Below, in pieces: positions 1 through 7,628 of a stretch of DNA of 10,353 bases. Under the pieces are notes generated by a model. It did no database searches and was not told the origin of the DNA. It worked only from the letters and a program-made list of their open reading frames with translations. Location of the stretch: the NCBI GenBank assembly GCA_025456495.1, contig JALOKO010000084.1, positions 1-10,353 of the forward strand. Direction: 5' to 3'. Positions within the stretch are counted from its first letter, which is position 1. Every line of letters starts with the position of its first letter. Source of the stretch: Bryobacterales bacterium. GTDB lineage: Bacteria; Acidobacteriota; Terriglobia; Bryobacterales; Bryobacteraceae. The position numbers were made by a program, and so were the translations under genes.

Positions 1-51
1 ATCTATTTTTGCAACCCGCTGCCGCCGAACCGCCTTGTCACTCCTGCAAGG

Positions 52-342
52 TCACCGGCGACGCGGTTTCACCTGCAGCCTGCGGGCAAGTTCCTCCACG
101 TAGTCCCGCGCTATCTCCGCCTCATATCGGTAATAGCCGAACTGCGCCTCCCTGCGCACTGCAACCAGCCCTGCGTTCACCAATTCCTTCAGGTGATGGC
201 TCATTGTGGGTTGAGCAACCGGGAACTCGTCCAGCAGTGAACTGCAGCAGCACTCAGAGTTTTGCGCAATGGCGCCAAGAATCGCGCGGCGTCGCGGGTC
301 GGCGAGGGCCTTTGAGACTCGTTGAAACTGGGCGTCATCCAT
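52..342 (-). CDS. ArsR-family winged-helix transcriptional regulator
   Basis: A 96-residue DNA-binding regulator of the ArsR/SmtB type, expected to act as a cytoplasmic dimer. The helix-turn-helix lies at about residues 41-54 (PVAQPTMSHHLKEL), followed by the wing with the family-typical GYYRY at 69-73. Residues 30-33 are ECCC, next to the helix where E. coli ArsR has its metal-sensing Cys32/Cys34. By eye the AQP of this protein aligns with the SQP of ArsR, which places Cys32 at the same position but Ser at 34, so thiol sensing of a metal or oxidant is possible but not shown. I chose the start at 342 because GGAG precedes it by 6 nt; an in-frame ATG at 354 has no such site. It is the last gene of a minus-strand cluster, 49 nt after the secreted-protein gene, so it may autoregulate that cluster. 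The family is clear; the ligand is unknown. Confidence 0.88.
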   Translation of the reverse strand: MDDAQFQRVSKALADPRRRAILGAIAQNSECCCSSLLDEFPVAQPTMSHHLKELVNAGLVAVRREAQFGYYRYEAEIARDYVEELARRLQVKPRRR

Positions 343-391
343 CACTGGCTCCATCGTACCGGGAACAGAGGGGCGTCGGGAAAGCACCCAT

Positions 392-2308
392 CTAGTCCTG
401 AATAAACTTCTCGTAGAGGCCCATATAGTAGGGCAACAGGAACGATGTACCATCAGCCAGGCGCATCCCCGTGCCGCCAGAGTCAACGCGATAGGGGTCA
501 AGGTTCCAGTGGAAGACCGTGCGTTCGTCGATGGGAATCACCTTGCCGTCCCGTCGCAGGAAAAGTGTGCCGGGTTCCCGGTCCGGCCGTACGTAAGCGG
601 GAAGCGGCTGCAGATCGCGCCGGTGGCTATTCAGCATAGGCCACTCTACAAGGTTCAGCGGAAAGCGACGCAGCGTCTCCATGGCTTCATTAGCCCAGCC
701 AGGCTTGGGACTCAGTTCATAGACGTCGTGCGCATCCTGGTAACGCATGCCACGCAACTGGCTGGCCGCCACAAAGTCAAAGAAAGGGTTGCGCTCTGGC
801 TTTTCCAGTTCCCAGTAACTTGCCAGCGACAACGCATACATCGCCTTGTACGCGGGCCTCGTCTCGTACGTCAGCAGATGGTAGTAGTTCATGAATGCCA
901 TCTCATCGTCGCTTTGGTTGCCGCCGCCTACGCCGGGCGTGTTCTTGGGGAACATCAGATTGTTGTTGTACCCGTGCTTGTCAATCAGTAGATCCGCCGC
1001 GGCGCCATACTTGGCGTCGCCGGTCACGTGCTGTGCGACACGCAGGTAGGTGAGCATGGACAGCGAATTCAGACCGCGCTCTACCCACCATGAAGGATCC
1101 AGGTTGATGTCGTTCGGGCCAAACACTCCCCATCGAGTCTTGTCGCCATCGTGGTCCACCAGCGAAAATTCGTGGGTTAGCAGATGGTCAGTGATGCGGC
1201 GGACGACGCGGCGCACCTCCTCCCGCTCAGCATCGGCTTCGGCCACCAGATCGAAATAGAGGCCGTAGAAGAAGTAATGCCCGTCCAGTTCGTCGCTACT
1301 GGTGTCGGTCTTCCAAAACCACTTGCCGTCCGCGCTCCTGGGCCAACGCGGGGTTAGCACCTTCCACTTGCGATCATGATGCTGGCGGCGATGCCGGTCG
1401 CGCTCCAGCGAGTCGCCCACATTGGGGTCCCGTCCGCTGGTGGGCAGAATGCTGCGCGCCGGAAAACCCGTTGGCGCCGGATGCGCGCCGCCTTGTGTCA
1501 CCTCGCTCAGAAAGCCCAATGCACGCAGGGCCTTGGTTGCCCGCTCCTTGGCTTTCGTGCTCTTTGTGGCGCCATACGCGAAGCACTGGGCAGCGCCATA
1601 CATGCCCGTCCACAGGCCATCATTGTCGCTATCGTGCTGCTCCCACGCGGACAGATCACCCGGCTGCTTCAGCTTTACTTCCAGCACATACTCAAACTCC
1701 GTGCGGCGGTGTCTCTTGTCGATCTCGTCTTCAAAGAAGGCGGCCTTATCGGCAAGGCTCACCAGGCGGCGTTGAATCATCCCCAAGCCCGCCGGGGTAA
1801 GGAACAGCGCGTGTCCGTCCTTGTCGATCCGTAGGTCCAGGACGTGATCGTGCGGTAGCCAGCGCCTCCCCTGCCGATAACGCCACTCGCCATTGGCGTA
1901 ATAGGCGGCGCCACGGGGAGTGCCCACCCAAACACCACCCAGAGCGTCCTGCGCGTGTACGGTCACCGGTTCCACCGGAATACTGGCGAGCACGTGCGGG
2001 GGGATAGGGCGTGGGTCGGGCCCTTGCCATGCCTCCACCGGAATCCCATCCGGCTGGCGGCTCCATCGGCCTTGCTGGAAGGCGTAGGCGCCATCGGCGT
2101 GATGCGCCAGAAACACACCGTCCGGGCGCAGCGCAATTGACAGAGTGGGCGTCTCCGGCAGGCCATCGGCAACCCCTGGAGTATGGCCGATGTGCATCGG
2201 AAAGCGCCCCACCGCAAAGGGCTGCGCGCACACGATGCCAACGGACGCAAGGTACAGGCAAAGCGAAAGGCGGACCACGTTCAGCATGATGACAGAGTAA
2301 GGATTCAT
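392..2308 (-). CDS. Secreted protein of unknown function: propeller-like N-terminus plus alpha-helical toroid-like region
   Basis: A 638-residue exported protein that I do not recognise as a named enzyme. Residues 1-29 form a signal peptide with likely signal peptidase I cleavage after VCA (27-29); the lipobox is imperfect (Val before Cys). Residues about 45-180 hold propeller-type repeats such as GGVWVGTPRGAAYY (124-137) and a DKDG segment (162-165), resembling two-component-regulator propeller blades, but only about three are present. From about 185 the protein becomes helical and aromatic-rich, with two acidic loops, DSDNDG (226-231) and DHDGD (385-389), that look like calcium sites, and many Trp/Tyr/His residues. 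This suggests an (alpha/alpha) toroid of the kind found in polysaccharide lyases and glycoside hydrolases; this is inference. Start: the 2308 ATG precedes the signal peptide; an ATG at 2287 is also possible and neither has a clear ribosome site. It lies 39 nt after the channel gene and 49 nt before the ArsR gene, so one transcript is likely. Confidence 0.75.
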   Translation of the reverse strand: MNPYSVIMLNVVRLSLCLYLASVGIVCAQPFAVGRFPMHIGHTPGVADGLPETPTLSIALRPDGVFLAHHADGAYAFQQGRWSRQPDGIPVEAWQGPDPRPIPPHVLASIPVEPVTVHAQDALGGVWVGTPRGAAYYANGEWRYRQGRRWLPHDHVLDLRIDKDGHALFLTPAGLGMIQRRLVSLADKAAFFEDEIDKRHRRTEFEYVLEVKLKQPGDLSAWEQHDSDNDGLWTGMYGAAQCFAYGATKSTKAKERATKALRALGFLSEVTQGGAHPAPTGFPARSILPTSGRDPNVGDSLERDRHRRQHHDRKWKVLTPRWPRSADGKWFWKTDTSSDELDGHYFFYGLYFDLVAEADAEREEVRRVVRRITDHLLTHEFSLVDHDGDKTRWGVFGPNDINLDPSWWVERGLNSLSMLTYLRVAQHVTGDAKYGAAADLLIDKHGYNNNLMFPKNTPGVGGGNQSDDEMAFMNYYHLLTYETRPAYKAMYALSLASYWELEKPERNPFFDFVAASQLRGMRYQDAHDVYELSPKPGWANEAMETLRRFPLNLVEWPMLNSHRRDLQPLPAYVRPDREPGTLFLRRDGKVIPIDERTVFHWNLDPYRVDSGGTGMRLADGTSFLLPYYMGLYEKFIQD

Positions 2309-2347
2309 GATACGCCAGAGTTCTGAACCCGGGAGGCATGCCCTAGA

Positions 2348-4006
2348 TCATCCCGTCGGGGGAGGCGGTTGCACATCCACCTGGAAGCGGGGTGGACGGT
2401 AGTCGCCCGGCAGATACTGGGATGGAATCGTACTGAGATTACCGTCGCGCGCGGCACGGTAATGCGGCGACATGATCTCCACACCCGCTTCGTTGAACTT
2501 ATCCTGGATCTGACAGTGAAGTTCTGAGTAGATGCCCGCCATGCGCTTGGCGCTGAAGGTATACGCGTTCAACTGGTAGGACACGTAAAAGTCGTCCAAA
2601 CTTGTCTGCAAAACAAAGGGCTTTGGATTCTCAAGTACGTCTCGCGTATCCAGTGCCGCGCTTACCAACAACTGGTGGACCGTACGCCACGGGACATCAT
2701 AGCCAATCGTCACGGTGGTATGGAGAATGAGGCCTTTTTCCTTTGCTACGGAACTGTAGTTGACGATCTGATGCGAAAGCAACATCGAGTTGGGTACGGA
2801 CACATCCACATTCTTCACGGTGCGCAGGCGCGTGACGAGCAGCGTTTTCTCTACGACATCCCCTGTGGTCTCGCCAATCTTCACCCGGTCACCGATCACG
2901 AAGGCGCGCGTATAGGTGAGAATGACACCGCTGACTGCGTTGGCCACGATGCCCGTTGAGCCTAACGAAAACAGCAACCCGAAAAAGATCGTGATTCCCT
3001 TGAAGGCCTCGCTGCCAGAGCCAGGAATATAGGGGTAGGCAATCACCAACGCAAAGGCAATCAGCATCAACCGCACGATCTTGAAGGTGGGCATCGCCCA
3101 ATCGGCGTAAAAGCCCGGAAGCTCAATATTGCCCAGTTCCACTTCGCGAAACAGGAAGCGCGCAAAGCGCACAGCGTAGTAGGTGAGCACCACAATCACC
3201 AGGATGAAGAACAGGTTGGGGATCTCCACCAGAAAGGCTTCCCAGAGCACGCGCAGCGGACTCAGCGTGTAGGCGATGATGCGGTTGGAAAGTTCCCGCG
3301 TGTAGGGGAAGAAGCGGAACACGATGGGAAGGTAAACGTACAGCGCTAACAGAATCAGCAGAACCCAGGCGGCGCGAAGCGCGAACACCAGGATGCGGCT
3401 CACTCGCCGGGCACTCAACAGCACCGTTTTCTGGTAGCGCACGTCGTGGATGCGCTTCCGCTTCAGGCGAATCACGACACGGATCAGGCCGCGCAGGGCG
3501 CGCCGGGTGAAGTGGTAGAAGGCGAACAGGACAAGCGTTGCAAACAGCGCCAGCGCAACTCCCTGCAACAGGGCACGCCAGGAAAACTGGCGCTGCTCCT
3601 CGGCAAGCACCGCACCCAGCGTCGATACCAGTTGCGCGGCGAAGGCAGCCCGATCCATGCCCGCCGCGTTGGCGTCGGCATCGGTGATGGAAAGCAGGCG
3701 GGTGGGTCCGCAGGAGATCACGGTGATGCCATCGAGATCCTCAGCCACCAACGGGGGCAGGCTGTCGTCCGGGGATTCGGAAAGCACCCGCAGACGCGAG
3801 GAGATGGCGGCTGCGCGCTCAGCGGCAGAAAAGGCGCCAAGCGGAACTTCGATTCGAAAGAGTTCTTTGCCGTGTAAAGTGACCGCGGCCCCTTGCGACG
3901 CTGCTTCCCGGGTGGGGGTGGGTGTCGTCGGCTGTGCGAACAGCAGTAGGCCCCAGGCCCACAGACAAGCCAGCGCCAGACTGCGCGTGATAGACCACGT
4001 CACCAT
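2348..4006 (-). CDS. MscS-family mechanosensitive ion channel with periplasmic N-terminal domain
   Basis: A 552-residue membrane channel of the MscS superfamily, which opens under membrane tension and releases solutes on hypo-osmotic shock. Residues 1-25 are a signal peptide, followed by a soluble domain (about 40-140) seen in larger MscS-like proteins. Hydrophobic segments are at about 146-166, 204-231, 258-280, 306-326 and 336-366. The last is the pore helix, rich in Gly/Ala (SLGSTGIVANAVSG, 347-360), followed by the beta domain IGDRVKIG (371-378), the PNSMLL motif (405-410) and the C-terminal MSPHY (512-516). E. coli MscS has 286 residues, so this is a long variant. The start at 4006 fits the signal peptide. 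There is no Shine-Dalgarno site, but a TAGAAT box lies 9 nt upstream, suggesting a very short or absent 5' leader. It is the first gene of the minus-strand cluster and is divergent from the sulfatase gene. Confidence 0.95.
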   Translation of the reverse strand: MVTWSITRSLALACLWAWGLLLFAQPTTPTPTREAASQGAAVTLHGKELFRIEVPLGAFSAAERAAAISSRLRVLSESPDDSLPPLVAEDLDGITVISCGPTRLLSITDADANAAGMDRAAFAAQLVSTLGAVLAEEQRQFSWRALLQGVALALFATLVLFAFYHFTRRALRGLIRVVIRLKRKRIHDVRYQKTVLLSARRVSRILVFALRAAWVLLILLALYVYLPIVFRFFPYTRELSNRIIAYTLSPLRVLWEAFLVEIPNLFFILVIVVLTYYAVRFARFLFREVELGNIELPGFYADWAMPTFKIVRLMLIAFALVIAYPYIPGSGSEAFKGITIFFGLLFSLGSTGIVANAVSGVILTYTRAFVIGDRVKIGETTGDVVEKTLLVTRLRTVKNVDVSVPNSMLLSHQIVNYSSVAKEKGLILHTTVTIGYDVPWRTVHQLLVSAALDTRDVLENPKPFVLQTSLDDFYVSYQLNAYTFSAKRMAGIYSELHCQIQDKFNEAGVEIMSPHYRAARDGNLSTIPSQYLPGDYRPPRFQVDVQPPPPTG

Positions 4007-4015
4007 GTAGTGTTC

Positions 4016-4021
4016 ATTCTA
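4016..4021 (-). promoter_or_regulatory. -10-like box of the mscS-type gene
   Basis: On the minus strand this reads TAGAAT, five of six matches to TATAAT, ending 9 nt before the channel start codon. Transcription would then begin only about 2-3 nt before the ATG. No TTGACA-like box lies 16-18 nt upstream; the 19-bp units occupy that space, so activator-dependent or non-standard recognition is possible. Confidence 0.4.
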
Positions 4022-4093
4022 CCCGGTACCGGTCCATCTACCCCGTACCGGCGATTCTGCTGGATACGGGTCGTTCTGCTGGTCATGTCGCGA
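4018..4093. repeat. Four degenerate 19-bp tandem units in the divergent promoter
   Basis: Four consecutive 19-bp units begin at 4018, 4037, 4056 and 4075, each starting TCT. Units 1 and 2 share 14 of 19 positions (TCTACCC.GTACCGG). Units 3 and 4 share the first eight bases (TCTGCTGG) and 12 of 19 overall. Unit 1 contains the perfect 10-bp palindrome CCGGTACCGG (4023-4032). The array fills the space between the two outward -10-like boxes, the position expected for an operator or activator site serving both genes. That role is inference; the periodicity is read directly from the sequence. Confidence 0.6.
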
Positions 4094-4099
4094 TATAGT
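4094..4099 (+). promoter_or_regulatory. -10-like box of the sulfatase gene
   Basis: TATAGT, five of six matches to TATAAT, ends 7 nt before the ATG at 4107. The expected start of transcription would fall on or just before the ATG, giving a leaderless mRNA. This agrees with the absence of any Shine-Dalgarno sequence in front of the gene. No convincing -35 box is visible; unit 4 of the 19-bp array lies there instead. Confidence 0.4.
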
Positions 4100-4106
4100 A
4101 AGCGCC

Positions 4107-5633
4107 ATGAAGCGCAGAGATTTTCTTGGAGCCACTGTCGCGTCGCCGGCGCTGCTTGCGGGAGGCGCCGCCCATGCATCCGCGCAGACCAGGCGCCCGA
4201 ACCTGGTGTTTATCATCGCCGATGATCATGCAGGTTACGTAATGGGAGCGGATGGCAATGCCCTGGCCGAGACGCCTCACCTGAACCAGTTGGCCCGCGA
4301 AGGCACACGCTTTGCGATGCACCACTGCAACTCTCCGGTCTGTACGCCCTCGCGCCAGAGCCTGCTCACCGGACAAGCCCCGCACATGGCGGGCGTCACC
4401 ACCCTGCGCACGGCGCTATCGGAGGACAAGCCCACCCTTGCCGACAGCCTGAAGCGCGCGGGCTATGCCACCGCCGTTTTCGGCAAGATGCACTTCAACC
4501 AGCCGGGAAAGGTCGGCCTGCATGGCTTCGACGAATGCGTTACTGAGGATGTGCTGAACCAGCGCTGGCGGGCCGAACATCGGCCAAAGCCCGTCCCCGC
4601 CGGAATTCCCGGGCGCGGCCCCTGGCAACCGTTTCGCACCCCGGCGAGGGAGTGGCTGAATGCGCGCGCCGAGCCCTTTGCCCGTCTGGACTACGACATG
4701 AAGCCTAGCTTCCAGGTGCGACTGGTGCGCGAATATCTGCAGGCGCACCGCACGCAACCCTTCGCCCTTTGGGTGAGCTTTCACGAACCGCATTCCCCGT
4801 TCGATTTTCCTGTGGAGGACTGGAAGCACTTTGACCCTCGACGCTTCCCCGTCCCCCGCCTGGGCGCGGAGGACGGCTGGCAAATTCCATTGATTTATCG
4901 CGACCTCAGCGATGAGGAAAAGCAGGGGATCATTGCGGCCTACTACACCAGCACACGCTGTCTTGACCGGAACGTGGGCAAGGTGCTTGACCTGTTGCGC
5001 GAGTTCCAATTGGACGACAACACGCTGGTGGTCTACACAGCGGACCATGGCTATTCCCTGGGCCAGCATGGGCGCTTCGAAAAGCACTGCGGTTACGATC
5101 CCGCGCTGCGCGTACCCTTGCTGATGCGCTGGCCGGGGCGAATTCGCGAAGGCGCCGTCACTGACCTGACAGAGCATCTGGACCTGGGCCCTACACTGAC
5201 AGATCTGCTGAACATCGACGCCTTCCCGGTGCAGCATGGCCAGAGTTTGCGGCCCTACCTGGAACGTGGAATCCACCCCGACGCACGCCAATGGGTATTC
5301 AGTGAGTTGCTGGAGAACGAAGAATGCTATGCGCGCTCAGCGAAGTGGAAGTACATCTACTGCAGCGGCAAACGCGAGCGCACCGATGGATACAAGACAG
5401 AGAATCCGACGCCTGGCCGCTATCACAAACTCTACAACCTACTGGAGGATCCGGGTGAGTTCACCGATGTCAGTGAACAGCACCCGGACACCGTGAAGGA
5501 ATTCCAACAGAAGCTGCTACAGCGTTTTCGCGACACACACCCGGAAGCAACCCAGGAGCCCAGCCAAGGCAGCCCCGCGGATCTTCTGGATTTTTATGTG
5601 CGGCCACGCGACAGCCAACCGGTGAATGGGTGA
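4107..5633 (+). CDS. Tat-exported formylglycine-dependent sulfatase (alkaline-phosphatase fold)
   Basis: A 508-residue sulfatase that would hydrolyse a sulfate ester outside the cytoplasm; the substrate is unknown, with sulfated polysaccharides a reasonable guess. Residues 1-27 form a twin-arginine signal (KRRDFLGA, 2-9; hydrophobic stretch; likely cleavage after ASA at 24-26). The catalytic motif is CTPSR at 79-83, where Cys79 must be converted to formylglycine by a formylglycine-generating enzyme not present in this window. Other active-site features are the Asp39-Asp40 calcium pair, GKMH (126-129), HEPHSP (226-231) and ADHG (312-315, Asp313/His314 as metal ligands). The C-terminal half has the usual KLYNLLEDPGE segment (about residues 445-455). 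Length is normal for the family. The start is set by the Tat signal; no ribosome site precedes it. It is divergent from the channel gene and converges on the metallophosphoesterase gene. Confidence 0.95.
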   Translation: MKRRDFLGATVASPALLAGGAAHASAQTRRPNLVFIIADDHAGYVMGADGNALAETPHLNQLAREGTRFAMHHCNSPVCTPSRQSLLTGQAPHMAGVTTLRTALSEDKPTLADSLKRAGYATAVFGKMHFNQPGKVGLHGFDECVTEDVLNQRWRAEHRPKPVPAGIPGRGPWQPFRTPAREWLNARAEPFARLDYDMKPSFQVRLVREYLQAHRTQPFALWVSFHEPHSPFDFPVEDWKHFDPRRFPVPRLGAEDGWQIPLIYRDLSDEEKQGIIAAYYTSTRCLDRNVGKVLDLLREFQLDDNTLVVYTADHGYSLGQHGRFEKHCGYDPALRVPLLMRWPGRIREGAVTDLTEHLDLGPTLTDLLNIDAFPVQHGQSLRPYLERGIHPDARQWVFSELLENEECYARSAKWKYIYCSGKRERTDGYKTENPTPGRYHKLYNLLEDPGEFTDVSEQHPDTVKEFQQKLLQRFRDTHPEATQEPSQGSPADLLDFYVRPRDSQPVNG

Positions 5634-5648
5634 CCATCTGGCGCGTAG

Positions 5649-6548
5649 CTATGCAGCCTTCCAACCGTAGGTTTCATAGCGCCAATGGATTTCGTCACCT
5701 TGCACGGTGAGGACGGCGAAGCCTTCGTCGAAGCCGAATCGCTGGCCCTTCCACCAATTGCCGGAGACAGCGCCAGAGGTGATGAACTGGGTGTCCTTGT
5801 AGCGCACGTTTTCGATGATGTGCGTGTGGCCCTGCAGCACTGCTTTCACCTTGTACGGGGCAAGCAGGGCCATCACTTCGCGGGTGTTGGTGATAACCAC
5901 ACCCGCCGTGGAAGCGCCCGGCGCGTTCACCATAAACGGAAACGATGTTGTCAGCGCGATATGCGTCACCACAACGATGGGCGTGCTGGTTCCAGTGGAT
6001 TCCAGGTCGTTCTTCAGCCACGTGAGTTGTTCGTCGTCGATGTGGCCGATGTACTGCCGTTCCGGAGTCATGCCAATGGAATCCAGCACGATGAAGTGCC
6101 AACCCTTGTGATTGAAGGAGTGATATCGCTTGCCGATATAATCCTCGTACAATAGCTTCCCGTACTTGGGTTCGGTGGGCGCGACACCACTTTTGGTGTA
6201 CAGCCCAAACACATCATGGTTGCCCATGGTGTTGTAAAGCGGCATTTCCAGCAGCTTGATGGTTTCCTTGTACATGCCGAACTGAAGGTCAGCGCGCTTC
6301 CGGTCAGTTCCCAGCGCGTCAAAGATCAGGTCTCCACCCGAGATGGCAAAGTCCGGCTTGAGCGCGCTGATCTTGCGGAAGGCGGCACGGCAGCCCTCCT
6401 CGGCGCGCAGTTCCGGCTGGATGTGTGTGTCGGTGAAGTGAACGAAGCTCCAACCGTTCGCGGATGCCTGGGCGCTTGCTGCTTCAGCGGCGGCGAGTGC
6501 AGCCAGTCCGCCGGTGAGGGTATGTAGAAAGCCTCTACGGTTCATCAA
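5649..6548 (-). CDS. Tat-exported calcineurin-like metallophosphoesterase
   Basis: A 299-residue exported phosphoesterase with a two-metal active site. Residues 1-27 are a twin-arginine signal (NRRGFLHTL, 3-11, then an Ala/Leu stretch ending ASA). All five family blocks are present: DTH (40-42), GGD (71-73), GNHD (109-112), VTHIA (194-198) and GHTH (240-243), which supply the metal-binding Asp, Asn and His residues. The natural substrate cannot be told from sequence; phosphodiesters or phosphomonoesters are typical. AAGGAG lies 9 nt before the first of two adjacent ATG codons, supporting the start at 6548. The gene lies 75 nt after cbiB on the same strand, so read-through from the cobalamin genes is possible, and its stop codon is 15 nt from that of the opposing sulfatase. 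Confidence 0.93.
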   Translation of the reverse strand: MMNRRGFLHTLTGGLAALAAAEAASAQASANGWSFVHFTDTHIQPELRAEEGCRAAFRKISALKPDFAISGGDLIFDALGTDRKRADLQFGMYKETIKLLEMPLYNTMGNHDVFGLYTKSGVAPTEPKYGKLLYEDYIGKRYHSFNHKGWHFIVLDSIGMTPERQYIGHIDDEQLTWLKNDLESTGTSTPIVVVTHIALTTSFPFMVNAPGASTAGVVITNTREVMALLAPYKVKAVLQGHTHIIENVRYKDTQFITSGAVSGNWWKGQRFGFDEGFAVLTVQGDEIHWRYETYGWKAA

Positions 6549-6623
6549 GGGGGTCTCCTTGCAAGATGATACTGCCAGGATAGCGAAGCAGCGGCTGGCA
6601 AGGACTTACGCGTTGCCGCACGG

Positions 6624-7628
6624 TTACTGGACGTAGCGCGACAACAGCAGCACCAGCGTAACGGCAACTGTCAGCCCGGTTGCCAGCGTGATGCGCATGG
6701 CCCGAAGCAAGTCAGCGGATTCGCCCGCCGGGGGGTCGTTGGGATCACCGATCCACAGCTCCGTCACCAGCTTGCCGTTGGCCCACACCGGACCCACAAT
6801 CCTGCGCTGCAGGGCACCCGCGATGCCGGCCTCCGGCCATCCCGCGTTGGGGCCTGGAACCAGCGCGTGCTGTTGCCATCCCATCCGCAGCGTCTTCCAC
6901 GCCGACGCCCCCGGCGTGAACGCGGCCACCGCCGCCATCACCAGCCACGTCAGACGTGCCGGCAGCAGGTTCATCAGGTCATCGGTGCGCGCGCCGCACC
7001 AGCCAAAACGCAAGTAGCGAGGTGTCTTGTAGCCCACCATGGAATCCATCGTACTCACCACCTTGAACAGCACCAGGCCCGGGACGCCTCCTAGCCCGTA
7101 CCAGAAAAGCGGGCTTATAAAACCATCGGCAAGGTTCTCGCTGATGCTCTCGATGGCGGCGCGGCGGCAAGCGGGCGCATCCATGCGAGAGGTATCGCGG
7201 CCCACCAACTGCGCGATGGCGTGACGTGCGCCTTCGGTGTCGCCGACGTCGGCTGCGCGCTGCACCCGGGCGGCATGGGCCAGCAGATCGCGCATGGCAA
7301 GCAGCGAATAGGCCAGCAGCACGTGCAGCGTCCAGCCAAGCCAGGGATGCATCGCCGCGGCGCCCAGCACCAGCGCGCTCCACACGCTCACCCATCCCAT
7401 TGCCAACAACAGGAAAAGCAGGATGCCGCCCAGATAGCCATCGGCGCCCGCCCGGCGAAGAAGCGTCTCCAATGCCGACAAGGTATCGCCCATCAGGCGG
7501 ACGGGGTGCCAGCGATACACGGGATCGCCAATGGCAAGGTCAAGCGCGACAGCTGCCGCCAGGGCGCTTGCCGAAGGAAACAGCGGCCGCGGATCCATCG
7601 CTGGCCAACTCGCAAGGGTCAGCTCCAT
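6624..7628 (-). CDS. cbiB: Adenosylcobinamide-phosphate synthase CbiB (CobD)
   Basis: A 334-residue inner-membrane enzyme that joins aminopropanol (phosphate) to adenosylcobyric acid, giving adenosylcobinamide (phosphate) in vitamin B12 synthesis. Recognisable family blocks are GDP (34-36), WHPVRLMG (40-47), GRDTS (143-147), ESISENLADG (160-169), STMDSMVGYK (192-201) and NAGWPEA (261-267). Several hydrophobic stretches (about 68-92, 98-112, 226-238, 312-329) fit a polytopic membrane protein. The length is close to Salmonella CbiB (319). I chose the ATG at 7628, which overlaps the cbiZ stop codon by 10 nt; the frame stays open upstream to 7721 but that part lies inside cbiZ and is arginine-rich nonsense by appearance. 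A later ATG at 7598 is possible. The overlap indicates translational coupling with cbiZ. Confidence 0.95.
   Translation of the reverse strand: MELTLASWPAMDPRPLFPSASALAAAVALDLAIGDPVYRWHPVRLMGDTLSALETLLRRAGADGYLGGILLFLLLAMGWVSVWSALVLGAAAMHPWLGWTLHVLLAYSLLAMRDLLAHAARVQRAADVGDTEGARHAIAQLVGRDTSRMDAPACRRAAIESISENLADGFISPLFWYGLGGVPGLVLFKVVSTMDSMVGYKTPRYLRFGWCGARTDDLMNLLPARLTWLVMAAVAAFTPGASAWKTLRMGWQQHALVPGPNAGWPEAGIAGALQRRIVGPVWANGKLVTELWIGDPNDPPAGESADLLRAMRITLATGLTVAVTLVLLLSRYVQ

Noticed and set aside
343..501. Upstream extension of the ArsR frame
   Set aside because: It would overlap the secreted-protein gene by over 100 nt, its translation is unlike the family, and the start at 342 has a good ribosome site.
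1746..2339. 197-codon minus-strand frame overlapping the secreted-protein gene
   Set aside because: It overlaps the signal-peptide-bearing frame in another register and has low-complexity Arg/Gly/Pro content.
4018..4093. CRISPR-like array
   Set aside because: The units are head-to-tail and degenerate, with no unique spacers and no cas genes nearby.
4416..5291. 291-codon open frame on the minus strand
   Set aside because: It lies wholly antisense to the well-supported sulfatase gene and its translation shows no family motif; long antisense frames are common in GC-rich coding DNA.
5634..5648. Bidirectional terminator between the convergent genes
   Set aside because: The 15-nt gap and its flanks contain no stem-loop with a T run.
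6573..6600. Inverted repeat TGCCAG/CTGGCA between cbiB and the phosphoesterase gene
   Set aside because: Only 6 bp with a 16-nt loop and no T run; not enough for a terminator or operator call.
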